From assembly GCF_028640845.1 (NCBI RefSeq), contig NC_080541.1, positions 177,422,502 to 177,486,501 on the forward strand: a stretch of DNA of 64,000 nucleotides, given 5' to 3'. Position numbers and translations under genes: made by a program. The notes under the pieces were generated by a model, which did not search any database, had not been told where the DNA came from, and worked only from the letters and a program-made list of their open reading frames with translations. Origin of the DNA: Ahaetulla prasina. Lineage: Eukaryota; Chordata; Lepidosauria; Squamata; Colubridae. This document shows, piece by piece, positions 37,141 to 49,099 of this stretch. Every line of letters begins with the position of its first letter. Positions within the stretch are counted from its first letter, which is position 1.

Positions 37141-40100
37141 GTCTAGATAGTCCAGAAAGAATGGCAACATTGTTATCGCCAAGCTTTCAAATGCAAATTT
37201 CAAACAAATCTTTGACTTTCACAAAGCTATCATTTAATTAATTACAACTACAACCAAATTTTGAAGGGGGAAACATGCAAATTAATTCTCCATTCATTAT
37301 TTAGGGTTAAAAATGGTAGAGCAGCTTTCAAGTTGAGCTTGATTTCAGGTGACTACTGTATTTTGGTTGTCTTCCAGATACATTTGCTATTAGCTTTGGT
37401 GCTTTTTTTAAAAAAATAGATTCCAGGTCTAGCCAAGAGTCATGGATTTCTCGGGAGGCTTTATCTCCTATTACAGTAATCAAATTTGGCCATATTTAGT
37501 GTCCAAGGTCAATTAAGGCTGGTTAGCTCACTGACCGAGGCTCACTTAGGAGGAATGGTTATATAAATCATCCACTGAAAATGTTGTATGGTTATAACAT
37601 TCTTGATTTTTGTACCCTTCCCCCTTTATACTTGTTTCAGCTTATGCATACGGAATTTGCTTTATAAGAAAGCTGGGCTAGATCAAGAGAACTGGGATGT
37701 TTGCTATTTCCTTTTATTGTCTAATGCCCATTGCATTTACTTATTTTGTTAAATTAATTTGCTTTTGGAAGTTGGAGAAAGTATAGACTGAAAATATTAT
37801 TTGGGCCATTCTTTTACTCTTTCTTACAACAATGATCTTAAAACAAAATCTTCTTGTGGTATGGTGGTACCTGGGGCTTTTCCAACTATTGACAGAATTA
37901 TCGGCAGGAGAGAAAAATGGAAGCAGAAAAAATGCATTTAGAGGTTTAACTTCTGCTCAAACAATGCTGTACTATTTATATTTTTTAATGCATCCCTGAG
38001 TGCTGACATTTTATATTCCAATTTCCAAACCAGGGCCGAAACATTGTTGGATTATATTTCAGCTATAACTTTTAAGGCTAATTATTTGCACTGACAACCC
38101 CATATAACAGAGTATCTATCATTACAGCAGTACAATGCCAAGGACCCATCACAGTTCAGTCTGGTGACATGGTAATAGCAAAGAAAGAGAAAATCAGACT
38201 GCTGTTTTGAAATTTGCATTCATTTACTTTTAAAATAACCCAGCATTAAAGATGGAGAGAGAAAGAAAAAAATGAAGTGCTTTATCAACATTTAACTTTT
38301 TAATATATAACCTGATAGCAGTTTCTGAGCTATAATTAAATGCATGGATGAATCCTTCATAATTGAAAATAAAAGACAAAAAAAGTCTAAGATGTATTTA
38401 TTTAAATAAATAAATTTAGAAAGCTGCTTTAATCCTAAATTACTTTAGGTAGCTTACAAATTTAAACATTCAGTGCCAAACAAATTATAAAGCCAGGAAA
38501 CATCCCACAGGGTATTTAACACCTTCTCTATTTCACCCTATTATATAATTGAACTGTAAAACATTTATGGGTGACGGACCTTAATGAGATCCGTTCTTAT
38601 TTGTTGAAGGGCTGTTACAAATTCAACATTTTTTCTTCAAGGGTGGTAAAATATATCCATTTGGGAATAACTTTACATTTGAAATCATGGGGTTTATTCT
38701 GTAAAATGGTTTCAAACGTGTGCACTTGAAAAATTGATTACTGCTAAGTAAATATTGTTCCTGCAGCCGAAACTGGAACATGGAACTACTTTCAAACTTG
38801 AAATAGTTCTTAAGTGTCCATCCCTCAGTCAAGGCTGTTGGCACTGATATATATTTCTAAGAACTCATGGAAGAAACACTGCTATTTGATCTTGCACAAC
38901 AGACCACTAGGTATGAAGAATCTATGCAGCTTTATGATCTTCCTCCTATTTCTCAATTTCCATCTCTGCCAAGATGTCATGGAATACCGCCTTCAATAAA
39001 TTTCAGTTTAAGACTGGAAATAAGAAAACTTTTTTTATTCCATTGTTGGTTAAGGGAGCGTGTTAAAAAAAGAATATTGAGAACAAAAGCTACTGCCTCA
39101 GGACAACTGCAACAGCAGCTCATTAAACATACTCTAATTATAATCTTAATGAAGTATGGCTTGAGGGGCCTCAGTTTAAAGCAAGTACAAACAGCAGATT
39201 TACACAATTTAGGGCTATTATGCTATACATGGAGTGCAAGAAACTGAAGAAAGCAGGAACCTTTTAGTGCAGACTACAAACGTGAGATCATTTTAAATAT
39301 ATGAAACAAATCAGGGGAACAATGTAGGAAACAATATAAGAAAAACGCTGGGATGGGTGAACTGTAGGATGTGCATGACTTCGCCTACAAAACTGATGTG
39401 TAAACAGACTGCAATTCCTAGTATGATTTGCTCCATTATAACTAAAGCACAAAAAATAACAAGATTTTTCTTATTCACAAAAGAATAAATACCCTGAGTA
39501 AGAAAAAGTTCCTGTTATATTAGCATTACAGCTGGCTGAAGCAGTAGCAACTCAAAAACAATTTCTCTCTCATCCCAATGCATAGTACCATTTTGGAACT
39601 ATCTGGCTTGACATTGTACTGCAGCAAAAATACTAGACTTCCTTATTTCTGCCATCCACGTTACTCCTTTCCTCTCTAAAATACATGGATGCCCCAAAGC
39701 ACCACCAGCAATAGATAAAAAATAAAACAGGGGCACATTTTTCTTCCTCAAGCACACAGCAGAGTAGGAAAGACTAACAGCCCTGAGATTCAGAGATACT
39801 GTACAAAATGAAAACTTGAGAATGTTCATAATTACCTACAGATTTATAGGTAATACTGTACATAAATTCAGCATTTGAAAGAGATAGGGGAGTATTAAAT
39901 GAAGCTGGAAGCCATGTTATTCTTTGGGGTGGGACAAATGTGTTTTAGCTATGCTGCCAAAATTAAGTTACCTCTATTATTCTATCCAATGCTTATACTG
40001 TATTATTTGGCCCCTCACATCCCAAGACAGTCTAACAAAGTCAATACCTTCGCTGCTACCTAATAATTTAATTACATGCAATTCATTCCCCCCTCCCCAA

Positions 40101-40364
40101 AACAAGGGAAAATTGCAAGGGGATTGCATGCAGATAAAAGTCTGTGCATATAAAACATCAAGCAACAAAGGCATGCAACCGTGGATCAATGCTATCAGCA
40201 AGGTCATAGCAAGTTGGAAGCAGATTCCATGAGGGCTGCAGGGCCTGGCTTGGAGCCAGCGGCCATCAGATCCCCTTTCTGCAGGGATGACTCTCAATCC
40301 CCTACTGGAAAAATCCCATCTGAGGTGGCATACTGTAGGTGGATAATAAGTGAAAAGGACCAAC

Positions 40365-40376
40365 CTTCTCGCTGAT
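40365..40376 (-). CDS. PTPRF: Candidate PTPRF mini-exon meB (D-Q-R-E)
   Basis: A 12-nt exon candidate between the Ig2 and Ig3 exons, where LAR-family receptors carry the four-residue meB insert (ELRE in PTPRD/PTPRS). It reads AT CAG CGA GAA G, phase 1 to phase 1, giving D-Q-R-E with the preceding G and returning to VRRV. The acceptor CTTTCATCTCTCAG is good; the donor GTTGGT is weak. Scanning the intron for the pattern acceptor, 12 nt, acidic-X-Arg-Glu, donor, I found no better hit. meB lengthens the Ig2-Ig3 linker and controls partner choice at synapses (family knowledge). The call rests on length, phase, position and the R-E match, so it is a candidate only. Confidence 0.5.
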
Positions 40377-43300
40377 CTGAGAGATGAAAGTTTGTTTTGT
40401 TTGATGACATTGTGCGATGAAGATGAGAAGGGAATAAAAAAAGACAAGGAAAAACACAGAGAGTAAAAACAGGCCAAGCTGCATGTGTCTGCACAGCACT
40501 GAAACAAAACATGATGATTGTGACTGGCCAGGACTATCAATTCTGCAAATTCATATACAAACATCCTCCCACCCACATCCACACATAGGTACACAAATTG
40601 GCCATTCTTGTTTCAAAATAGTAGATCCAGGTTTTTTTCGTTTTCCAGATCCACATAACCTTCAACATGCAGTAAACTGCTTCATCCCTGGTCAAGTGTA
40701 GATAAGGGTGTGCACACATTCAATCCAAAGGTATGTACGCACCGAATTTCATTCAACTCAGGATCTCAAAGTCAACCACTGCTCCAATATCAGCAGAACT
40801 ACTTTAATCCCACCTTCCCTTTCACAGGTTTAATATGAGCACACCCATTTCCCCACTCCCCAAATCGTGACAGGAAGAGTCTTGGTGAACAGTGGCAATT
40901 CTTCTAGCACGAAGAGCCTCTTGCTCTCTCTTCCAAATCTCAGCTAGAAGCAGCAGAGAAACATTAGTGCAATACGAACCAAGAGCTGTATAAAAAAACA
41001 ACAACCAATAAAAGAAAGGAGGGCAAGACGTGAAAATAACAGCCACCCCAAATTGGCAGGGCAATCCAGTACATTTCCTGCTTTTGTTCCTGCAGGAGAG
41101 ACAGTAAGAGGTTAGTTCTGTTTTCCGGAAGGGCATGAAATATCTCATTTCATCTTCAGGAATGACCTTACAGAAACTAGATATTTGTTGCGCTCTGTCT
41201 GAAACCGAATCTTTACTGAAAGAATGTAAAGGCTGCCCTGGTGATTAAAAACTGCTTGTGAGTCACATTTTAAAACTGGAGAGAAGAGGGGAAAACATGC
41301 TTATTAGCAGGCCATCCATTTAAAAAACTTCATGGGACAACAGATATTGTAGAGGGTATCATAAATAAATAATTTCCAAGGATAAAATAGAATGAGGCTT
41401 CTACTACTCAGTCCATCATTAGGCTGTATCTAGATTCCATGGAATTTTGGTACAACAATCCATAGAATTTATCCTCAGTGTTGACAGTGCGAGCTGAGAT
41501 ACGGGCCTTATAAAGAAATGGTCTTTTCTTTATAGAGAACAGAGACTTAATAATTACCCAATGAAATGTCAACAAAAATATAATAGCCATTAACAATAGA
41601 TATTAGGAATGTGCTATGCTTTGGATTTGAGCTCAAAAAGGTATTCCAGAATGTGTCCTTGGGCATGTATAACTCACTTGCTTCTGCCACCTTAAATAAA
41701 TCAAGTGATTCAAGGAAAATGTATGTTTAAGTGGCAACAGAGTGTGATTGGATAGTTTGGATTGGACTTGGATAGACAGAGGTACCTTCTATTCAAATGT
41801 TTACTTTCCTGGGATTGAAGTGTTACTGTGCAAGCTAGGAAAAGACATAGCTTGTGGCATATCAATAAAGTATAGTAGAAATAATACCACTGTTTGCTTT
41901 AGGAATGAACAGAGTTGCCTGATTCGTTTTCTGGTGTGTGAATGTATGTCTGAGCATGTAAGAAGGAGGGGTGCATACGTTAAGATTGTACCTTTTTATT
42001 TTGATAGGACTACATCACTCTAAAATCTCAGTTGTTTCCAAGGCACTATGTGAAGATACTAAAATGTTGAGCCTCTGAATATATAGCCAAAGAAACCATT
42101 GTTGAAATAAGATCTGTTCTCATTGAACTTCAGTGTTCATACAGTTTGGGAGATATTTTATATTTAGATACATTTAAAGAGAGAATAATATAGTTTGATG
42201 TTATTGGGTATTTTACAAAAAAAAAAAATGGAATTATAAAATACCAGCTCACCTTTCTTTCTGTAGTTGAAGAGTTTACCACTGGGAGTCATGGCTGGAG
42301 GACTATTGAGGAATTAGGGCTGCATATACAAGTTTACATGCTTAACTCTCTATTCTTTTCTATTGTTTAGTAAACTGACTTCTATATTAATAACGTTAGC
42401 TATGTAACATGACATGGATATATATTTAAAACTAGTTTTGTTTAACACATTAGAGATGCATGCTTTTGTGATGCTTTTGTGCTCTCTGTTGCCATTATTG
42501 TTATTCAAGAAATAAAATCAACCATTTTATTTGTGGCCACCCACAAGCAAATTTACTATCAGAACTGGGCTTAAGGGTCTACTTTGTTCAGAATTATCCA
42601 CCTTCTATGAAAAGGACCTCTAGGACTGAGGTGAGCAATATAAAAAGAAAACTGCGATGCTCAAAACATTATAGTGGGATAATACTGTTCAATATTGAAC
42701 TGCCTGGCTTCACCCTGGAGGCCAAAGTGCTTTGGATTATAATAAGGAAGAGATACTTATGAAACACACTAATATAAATAGCTACCTTGCTGGGCTGTCA
42801 GTCAAGAATAAGCTCCAAGCCTGTAATTTACTACTGATGGATTATCTCTTAATCTCTGCTGATACTAATGGACTATAGGGAATAAACATTAGAGCTGATT
42901 CCACTCTGGAAAGACTGAAGAATGGGAGAAACTATAGTTTTTCATATCTAATATTGAAATTGCCTCTGTTTTATCAGTAAATATTCCAGGACCTACTAAA
43001 TTGTAATGCTTATTTTCTCTCTTCTGAGCCTATCATTTCACCCCTTATGTCTGGCATTTCCCCCTCTTTTCAGAATCCTGGCATACTAAGAATTGCAGTA
43101 CATTACATTGGACGTAGGAACAGCAACATTATGATGCAATAACCATATAAATAAATAAAAGCAACCATAAGCTTTTGTCCTACTAGCGACTACAAGACGC
43201 AAAATTGGCTTTTATAGACACTATTTGCTAAAAATAGCCATTAAGTCTGCCTCACTTGATGAGGGCCAATAGCATCAGTATTATAAAGGAGAAGCAATAA

Positions 43301-45056
43301 CAGGGCACTCTTCTCAGTATAGAAATAAACAACAAAACAGAAGATGAATCAAATCAGAACAATAGATGGTTATTGTAAAATCCAACAACAAGAATATTAA
43401 ACTCATAATTTAGGAACTATGCAAACAAATGCCAACCTTCCCATTTTTAAAATTCTCTTCCTAAAACATGGCACAGCTGGCCTTAGATGTTTATTACAAT
43501 TATTTCAAAGGATGTTTTTTTCTTTCACATAATCATCTTCTCAGTTACATTTCTCTGATTTATTTAGAAGAAAGGTAGGCTATCATTTTGCCCTGAGGGA
43601 TGCATCTGGTGCTGGGTTCAATATTTGGAGCGGTATTCTTTCCCATATTAAAAGTAAACAATTCAGTTTGGCTATTACCAAAACTAGGAAGAGATGGAAA
43701 TAATAACTCCTGCCCTAAAGGGAATTTGCATTGGTGGATTCCAAAGCCAGACCCTCTCCATTTAGAATATTTGTGTTCTACATTTCTTCTTTTCAATAAA
43801 TAGTTGTTTTACTACAAAGAGAATTGAAGCTTTTAAAAATTACATTTATAGATTGCTGTTCTTCTGAAAGATTCTCAGAGTTTACAAAGACAAAATACAC
43901 AGTCAATCAATATGCAGTTTAAAAAATGCAGCAATAAAAGATCCAGAAATCAGTGAGGTTGGGAGCCAACTTGTACTCTATTGGTAATGGTTACCACCAA
44001 AGCCCCCTGCACCTCTCTAATGTGGGGAATTATTAACTATTATTAGTTTTGAAGTGCAGATGTTTGCATATGTATTCAAAGATAAGCCAATAGCATTTAT
44101 GCCCCAAATAAATAAGACTAGGTTTCTAGTCTGTGCTAAAATATTCCACTGATTATCTGCCTACTGTGTATAAAGTCCTCTTTATTCATTATAAATCTGT
44201 AACACTATACAAAGTGCATTTTATGCTATTCAACTGTACATTCAGTAATGTTTGTTTATAAGTTATATAAAAAAGTTCCATTCAACATTTATTTTTGTTT
44301 ATTTTTTATTTCTGTCATTTTTATCTTTAATTCATTAACTATCGAAGAATAAATTTGGCATTAAAGGGAAAACAGAAGCTATAATCATTATGTGAAATCA
44401 GAATATATTTGAATAAAGTACAATTATTTTTCCAAATTTATTTTTGAAGACAAATAACTATTCCTCTAAGATTTCACTTCTACTGCCCCAAAATGTTAAA
44501 TCTCATTGAGATTTGAATTTACATAGTCTCTAAGACATTGTGTGTGGGGGTAGGATGTTACTGCTCTATTTACTCAGAGGACCAGGTCATCATTAAAACT
44601 TTACTACTTAACAATAACAACTCAGCAAATAGAGTATGATATAAATTGTTTCCTTTTGGGAGACTGACCAATAAATCTATTCCTCCATGTTTAATTACTC
44701 TCTGACTTGTCATAAATTATTATAGTCTCTTTTTTCCCTTTTCTTTCCCCTCTTTATTTTGTGCAATTGTCAACTCTCATTTATCTTACAGTTTCTTCCT
44801 CAAGGTTATCTTAGCTTTCTGATTGCCTTCATTATAAATCAATTTATCCTGAACTTGCCTTCTATAGAGTAACAAGTTACTTTTTAATCACATGTGCTAT
44901 TTCAGGGAGTTGGCCAATAATATGAAATGGAAAGGAAGTGATTTAATTTCATATCATCTCATATTATCAATAATGGACATCTAATGTAACTTTAAGGTAA
45001 GGCCAGTTTCTAATTCTAAATATATGTTGGCTATGTGCTTTAAAATATTTGCACAG

Positions 45057-45433
45057 ACTGTTCAAAGTTATGACAGATCTCCCCAGAGCTATTTTTGACT
45101 CATTTTTGGAGTTATGATGACCGCACACACAGCACACAGTTATGACATCACATTTTGGGTTCTTGGTCATTAGCTCTCCTTTATGACCATTTGCAGCTTT
45201 CTGAGATGATATGACCACATTTCTGACTTTTTTTTGCTAGTTTCTGGCATTTACTTCCAGTTTCCAGCAAAAAATGCCCATTGGGGAAAATGGATTTGCT
45301 TAATGACTGTGGTGTCAACAACCATTCCCCCCCCCAAAAAAAAAGGTCACAAAAGTTCAAATCCAGTCACATGATGCTTTGTTTACAACTATAATTTCAG
45401 GCTCAACTACAGTCGTAAGTCAAGGACTACCTG
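45057..45433 (-). mobile_element. Tc1/mariner MITE, copy B (5'-diverged)
   Basis: The end at 45433 is clear: GTCGTAAGTCAAGGACTACC-TG followed by TA. The rest contains family-like pieces (GTTCAAAGTTATGAC, CACATGATGCTTTG, TTAATGACTGTGG) but the opposite terminus is not found. It is a diverged subfamily or a truncated copy; strand is relative and uncertain. Confidence 0.6.
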
Positions 45434-45473
45434 TACTGGTCTTTGTAAACTTAAGTCATATCACTAGGTACTA

Positions 45474-45868
45474 CAGTTAGTCCTTGAGTTATGACTATAA
45501 TTGATCCCAAAATTTATGCCGTTCAGTGAAACATTTGTTAAGCGAGTTTGTCCCATTTTAGGACTTTTCTTGCCACAGGTAACTGTGGCATCATTGCATT
45601 TGTTAAGTTAGTAACATGGTTTTAAAATGAATCTGGATTTCTCATTGATTTGGCTTGACAGAAAGTCTCAAAAGCTGATCACATGACCCTGGGACACTGC
45701 AGCTGTCATAAATATGAATCAGCTGCCAAGCATCTGAATTTTGATTGTGTGACCATAGGGGTGCTGCAATGGTCATAAGTCTGAAAAACAGTTATAAGTC
45801 ACTTTTTCAGTGCCATTGTAACTTTGAATGGTCACTAAATGAACTGTTGTTAAGTCGAGGACTACCTG
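45474..45868 (-). mobile_element. Tc1/mariner MITE, copy C
   Basis: A 395-bp element flanked by TA, inverted relative to copy A. It begins CAGTTAGTCCTTGAGTTATG and ends TTGTTAAGTCGAGGACTACC-TG. Internal blocks such as GTCACTTTTTCAGTGCC and AATGGTCACTAAATGAACTG are the reverse complements of those in copies A and E. Confidence 0.82.
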
Positions 45869-45959
45869 TATACCTATGTGGAAGAAAGACACAAAAGGAA
45901 AACCTATGGAAGAAATTGGCATTGAAGGTCTTTGCAAAAAAAAAAGTATATATGTGGAG

Positions 45960-46032
45960 GCAGTATGCTGACTCTGTAAACTGCTTAGAGCTCTATGAAG
46001 CGGTATATAAGTCTAAGTGCTATTGCTATCTT
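45960..46032 (+). mobile_element. LINE or SINE 3'-end fragment
   Basis: The sequence CTGTAAACTGCTTAGAGCTC followed by AGCGGTATATAAGTCTAAGT and a GCTATTGCTAT short repeat is a typical 3' terminus of squamate CR1/L2-group retroelements or the SINEs that use them. Only the tail is recognisable. Confidence 0.5.
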
Positions 46033-46980
46033 TAAACATTTTTTTCTTATGAAAGTTCGTTTGAGAAAGAAATTTGATACTGATCATTCAGGCCGTAGGC
46101 CTATATGTGTATTTCAATACTCTGAGATATTGAACAGTCCTCTGTAAGGAAACAGTCCTCTGCCCACCTATGGGTACAAGATTATGGCTTTTTGCAGGGG
46201 GTGTCTTCCCTGCCTTTATCTGTGGGAAGTGGCAGCTCACACAGGGCCTTCTCATGGGCCCAGAGGTTTCTTCAGCAACTGACTGCACTATGCCATGGAT
46301 GAACCATTATTCCGAGATCACAGCATGACACAGAAAGAGGCGGGACTGTTCAACAGTCCTTGTGTATTGAGATCCACATGTGACTGAATCATCGGAACAG
46401 AGCTATGTCTCATGTACTTATCTTAGTGTTCTTTTTAACCTTATTAGACTTATTCTTAATTATGCATCCTTGCAGGAATGTGCTGGCAAGTACTTAAAAG
46501 AATTTAGCTACATTTCTGCCTATCAAGCAATTCTGAAAAGAGGTATGTTTGCACCGAATGATTTTTATCTTGGCCCAGTTCTTTCCAAACAGTTTCAGCT
46601 ATTATAGCATGAGTGGATCACACTCAAGCTTGTCCTGTCTAGTAAAATTAGTTTATCTAATTTTACACAGAGAATCTCTGCAGCAAAACTCTGATAGAGC
46701 GCAAATTCTTTGTGTGAAGGATCAAGTAGTAAGTGACGTGAAAGATGCCAAGAGGCCAAGATGCTGCCTGGCGGAGCAGACACCTTAGTGCTAGGAAACA
46801 GGTTCAAAGAAAGCAGCTTCTTGTATCTCTTCAAAAAGGAAGGATGACATTTCTTTCTGCAGACTTGTGCTTGTTCTTCGTGCTAGGACAATCACATCCA
46901 CAGTAATATAAGGAGTTCCCCTTGTATTGGTTATGGTACCAGAAACAAGCTGACTGGTTTTAATTAATCCTTTCCAAATA

Positions 46981-47372
46981 CAAGTATTCTCAACTAACAA
47001 CTCTAGCAACTGTTCCAAGTTACAGTAGCATCGAAAAAAGTGACTTAATACTGCTCCTCACATTTATGACAGTTGCAGCATTCCCATGGTCACGTAATCA
47101 GAATTTGGATGCTTGACAACTGGCATGTATTTACAACAGGTTGCAGTATCCCATGGTCATGTGATCACCATTTGCAATCTTCCCAGCAGGCTTCTTACAA
47201 GGAAAGACAAGCCAGCTTTGTTTAACATCTGTGTGATTCACCTAACAGCTACAGTGATTCGCTTAACAACCATGGCAAAGAAGGTTGTAAATTTAGGCAT
47301 GACTCACTTAACAATTGTCTTGCTTAGCAGTGGGAATTATGGTCCCAACTGTGGTCGTAAGTCAAGGAATAC
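46981..47372 (+). mobile_element. Tc1/mariner MITE, copy D
   Basis: An about 392-bp degenerate copy in the same orientation as A and E. It shows the internal blocks GTTACAGTAGCATCGAAAAA, CATGGTCATGTGATCACC and GATTCGCTTAACAACCATGG, and ends GTGGTCGTAAGTCAAGGAAT-AC. The terminal repeats are eroded. Confidence 0.75.
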
Positions 47373-47726
47373 ATACACAGTTTTCATCATTGCTTAAAGT
47401 TATCCTTAAATCCATGGAACTCAAGCATAACTGGATTTTAGAAAGACGTTATGCATTTTTAGCATTATTGTTTGCCCATAGTTAAGAATAATAGGCTGAA
47501 TTAACAACTAATAGTTATTGACTTTTTAAATTATTGCGCAACCTCTATTTGATTCATTGAACATAGTATTTGCAGGTCTTAACTCAAATGTGTTTCTTCC
47601 AATAAAGTCTGTACACACAGAACCTGTTATATTATGAGGCCTGTCTGGTAGTGGGAAGTTTGGATAGTCCAATCCTTCGCTACCACTAGTTGTCTATGGA
47701 GATTCTCAAGATATCCAGGTCATGGT

Positions 47727-47846
47727 TGTCCCAAAGGTGCTTTTTTCCCCAAAAACCAACTGGGCTTTGTTTTTCCTTGAAGACATTTCGGTTCTTGTCC
47801 AAGAAGCTTCTTCAGTTCTGACTGAATGGTGGAGGGTGGAAGGATT
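47727..47846 (+). repeat. Penelope-like element terminal copy (left)
   Basis: This segment (AAAGGTGCTTTTTTCCCC, CCAACTGGGCTTTG, TTTTTCCTTGAAGACATTTC, CCAAGAAGCTTCTTCAGTTC, TGACTGAATGG) is matched in reverse complement by 48955-49068. Together they flank the GIY-YIG remnant as an inverted pair, resembling the pseudo-LTRs of Penelope-like elements. Confidence 0.7.
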
Positions 47847-47850
47847 TATA

Positions 47851-48248
47851 CAGGTAGTCCTCGACTTACAACAGTTCATTTAGTGACCGTTCGAAGTTAT
47901 AACGGCACTGAAAAAAAGTGACTTATGACCATTTTTCACACTTATGACCACTGCAGCATCCCCAAGTTCACATGACTTACATTTGGATGCTTGACAACTG
48001 ATTCATGTTTATGACGGTTGCTGTGACCTGGGGTCATGTGAACCCCTTTTGCAATCTTCTGACAAGCAGATACAGTGGAGAAGCCAGATTCACTTAACAA
48101 CTGTGTTAGTAACTTAACAACTGTAGTGATTCACTTAACAAATGTGGCAGGAAAAGTTGTAAAATGGGGCAAAACTCACTTAACAAATTTCTCACATAAC
48201 AAACATAAATTCGTGGCTCAATTGTGGTTGTAAATTGAGGATCACCTG
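47851..48248 (+). mobile_element. Tc1/mariner MITE, copy E, inside a Penelope-like element
   Basis: A 398-bp copy flanked by TA. It starts CAGGTAGTCCTCGACTTACA and ends GTAAATTGAGGATCACC-TG. It interrupts the 3' region of the Penelope-like element between its left terminal copy and its endonuclease-coding remnant, so this MITE jumped after that element inserted. It is the best-preserved start of the five copies. Confidence 0.85.
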
Positions 48249-48407
48249 TATTCGTTGCAGTCATCTGTTTGTTAGCACCCCGAGAATTGTGGAGGCCACT
48301 TGGAGGTGTATCTTTGCCCTCAGGGTCAGCTGAATAGTGCAAATGGGTGAGGAACCTTCTTGGAACTGCTGAAAGGATTGTGTGTTGTAAACAGGAGCTA
48401 GGTGGTG

Positions 48408-48908
48408 TCATATCCTTCTCCTGTTGAGAGAGGGTTGTTCAATCATAATGAAGATGGCCTCTTTGTCCCTTCTTTCAAACCAGCAGTCCTCTCCATCCAC
48501 AATATGGATTTTGCTGTCTTCAGAAGTGTGGCCTTTGTCTTTCAAATGCAGGTGGACTGCTGAATCTGTTCCTGAAGGGTTTGTTCTCTTATGTTGTGCC
48601 ATGTGTTTGTGAAGCAATTGTTTTGTTTCTTCAATGTACAGATCTGTACAGGTCTCATTGCACTGTACTGCATATCTCATATTGCTCAGTTTGTGTCTGG
48701 GTGTTTTACCCTTGGGGTGGACAAACTTCTGCCTTAGTGTATTTTTAGGTTTAAAGTGTGTACCTATATTGTGTTGGTTGAAAATCGTCCTGAGCTTTTC
48801 AGATAGCTTTTTCCATCCTGCAATGTATGGAATGACAACATTGCTTCGTTTGTTGTTCATTTCAGGTGACCCTGAGGCCACAGATAAACCCCTAAGTGGC
48901 CTCCACAA
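48408..48908 (-). pseudogene. GIY-YIG endonuclease remnant of a Penelope-like element
   Basis: A 166-codon open frame. It contains NVVIPYIAGWKKLSEKLRTI, then FKPKNTLRQKFVHPKGKTPR, MRYAVQCNETCTDLYIEETK and LHKHMAQHKRTNPSGTDSAV, and ends EAIFIMIEQPSLNRRRI. The VQCNETC...DLYI spacing and the downstream HLHLKDKGH and EAI...PSLNR blocks are the Penelope-type GIY-YIG endonuclease with its Cys motif. The YIG triad reads YIE, and the position where a conserved Arg is usual (LHKRM) is His, so catalysis is probably lost. A frameshift near 48410 separates it from the following PRRFLTHLHYS tail. No promoter or host function is suggested. Confidence 0.8.
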
Positions 48909-48954
48909 CTCTCAGAAAGAGTACTAATGACCAGATGACTGCAAGGAATATAAG

Positions 48955-49068
48955 TCCTTTCATCCTTCATTATTCAGTCAAAACTGAAGAAGCTTCTTGG
49001 ATAACAAGCAAAATGTATTCAAGGAAAAAGTTTCCAGTTGCCTTTTGAAAAAAAGCATCTTTGGAACT
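48955..49068 (-). repeat. Penelope-like element terminal copy (right, inverted)
   Basis: Reverse complement of the left copy at 47727-47846, diverged by roughly one base in four: it contains GTCAAAACTGAAGAAGCTTC, TTGGATAACAAGC and TTCAAGGAAAAAG. The inverted arrangement, rather than direct LTR-like repeats, is notable. Confidence 0.65.
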
Positions 49069-49099
49069 ACCACTGATTATTGTGTCTTTGTTTTTCTTG

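Larger units (their letters stand above)
31683..40364 (-). other. PTPRF intron, Ig2-Ig3 linker (lower part)
   Basis: An 8.7-kb stretch between the Ig3 exon and the candidate meB mini-exon. It holds the end of the duplication (to 32149), a 630-bp hAT element (32722-33351), a diverged tandem repeat near 35550-35905, a palindromic MITE (37006-37140) and an AAAT-rich stretch near 38396-38417. The rest is unidentified. Confidence 0.75.
47727..49068 (-). mobile_element. Penelope-like retroelement fragment
   Basis: A 5'-truncated Penelope-like element on the minus strand. Only the C-terminal GIY-YIG endonuclease region remains (48408-48908, then a frameshift to about 48411-48250). The reverse transcriptase is absent. 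It is flanked by an inverted pair of terminal copies (47727-47846 and 48955-49068) and is interrupted by MITE copy E. The 3' flank, read on the minus strand, has the AAGAAGCTTCTTGG-type sequence seen in squamate copies of this group. The class name is from the domain pattern. Confidence 0.75.

Noticed and set aside
40822..41148. Minus-strand open frame of 108 codons with EIWKREQEALRARR
   Set aside because: The charged stretch looks protein-like but no family is recognised, there is no continuation, and it does not fit PTPRF splicing.
42253..42260. Mini-exon-like site on the minus strand: CTACAG, 8 nt AAAGAAAG, then GTGAGC
   Set aside because: Splice signals look good but 8 nt would shift the PTPRF frame, and the peptide matches no known insert.
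46126..46352. Possible DNA transposon with ends TTGAACAGTCC and GGACTGTTCAA
   Set aside because: The end match is 11 bp but there is no target duplication and no second copy; could be chance.
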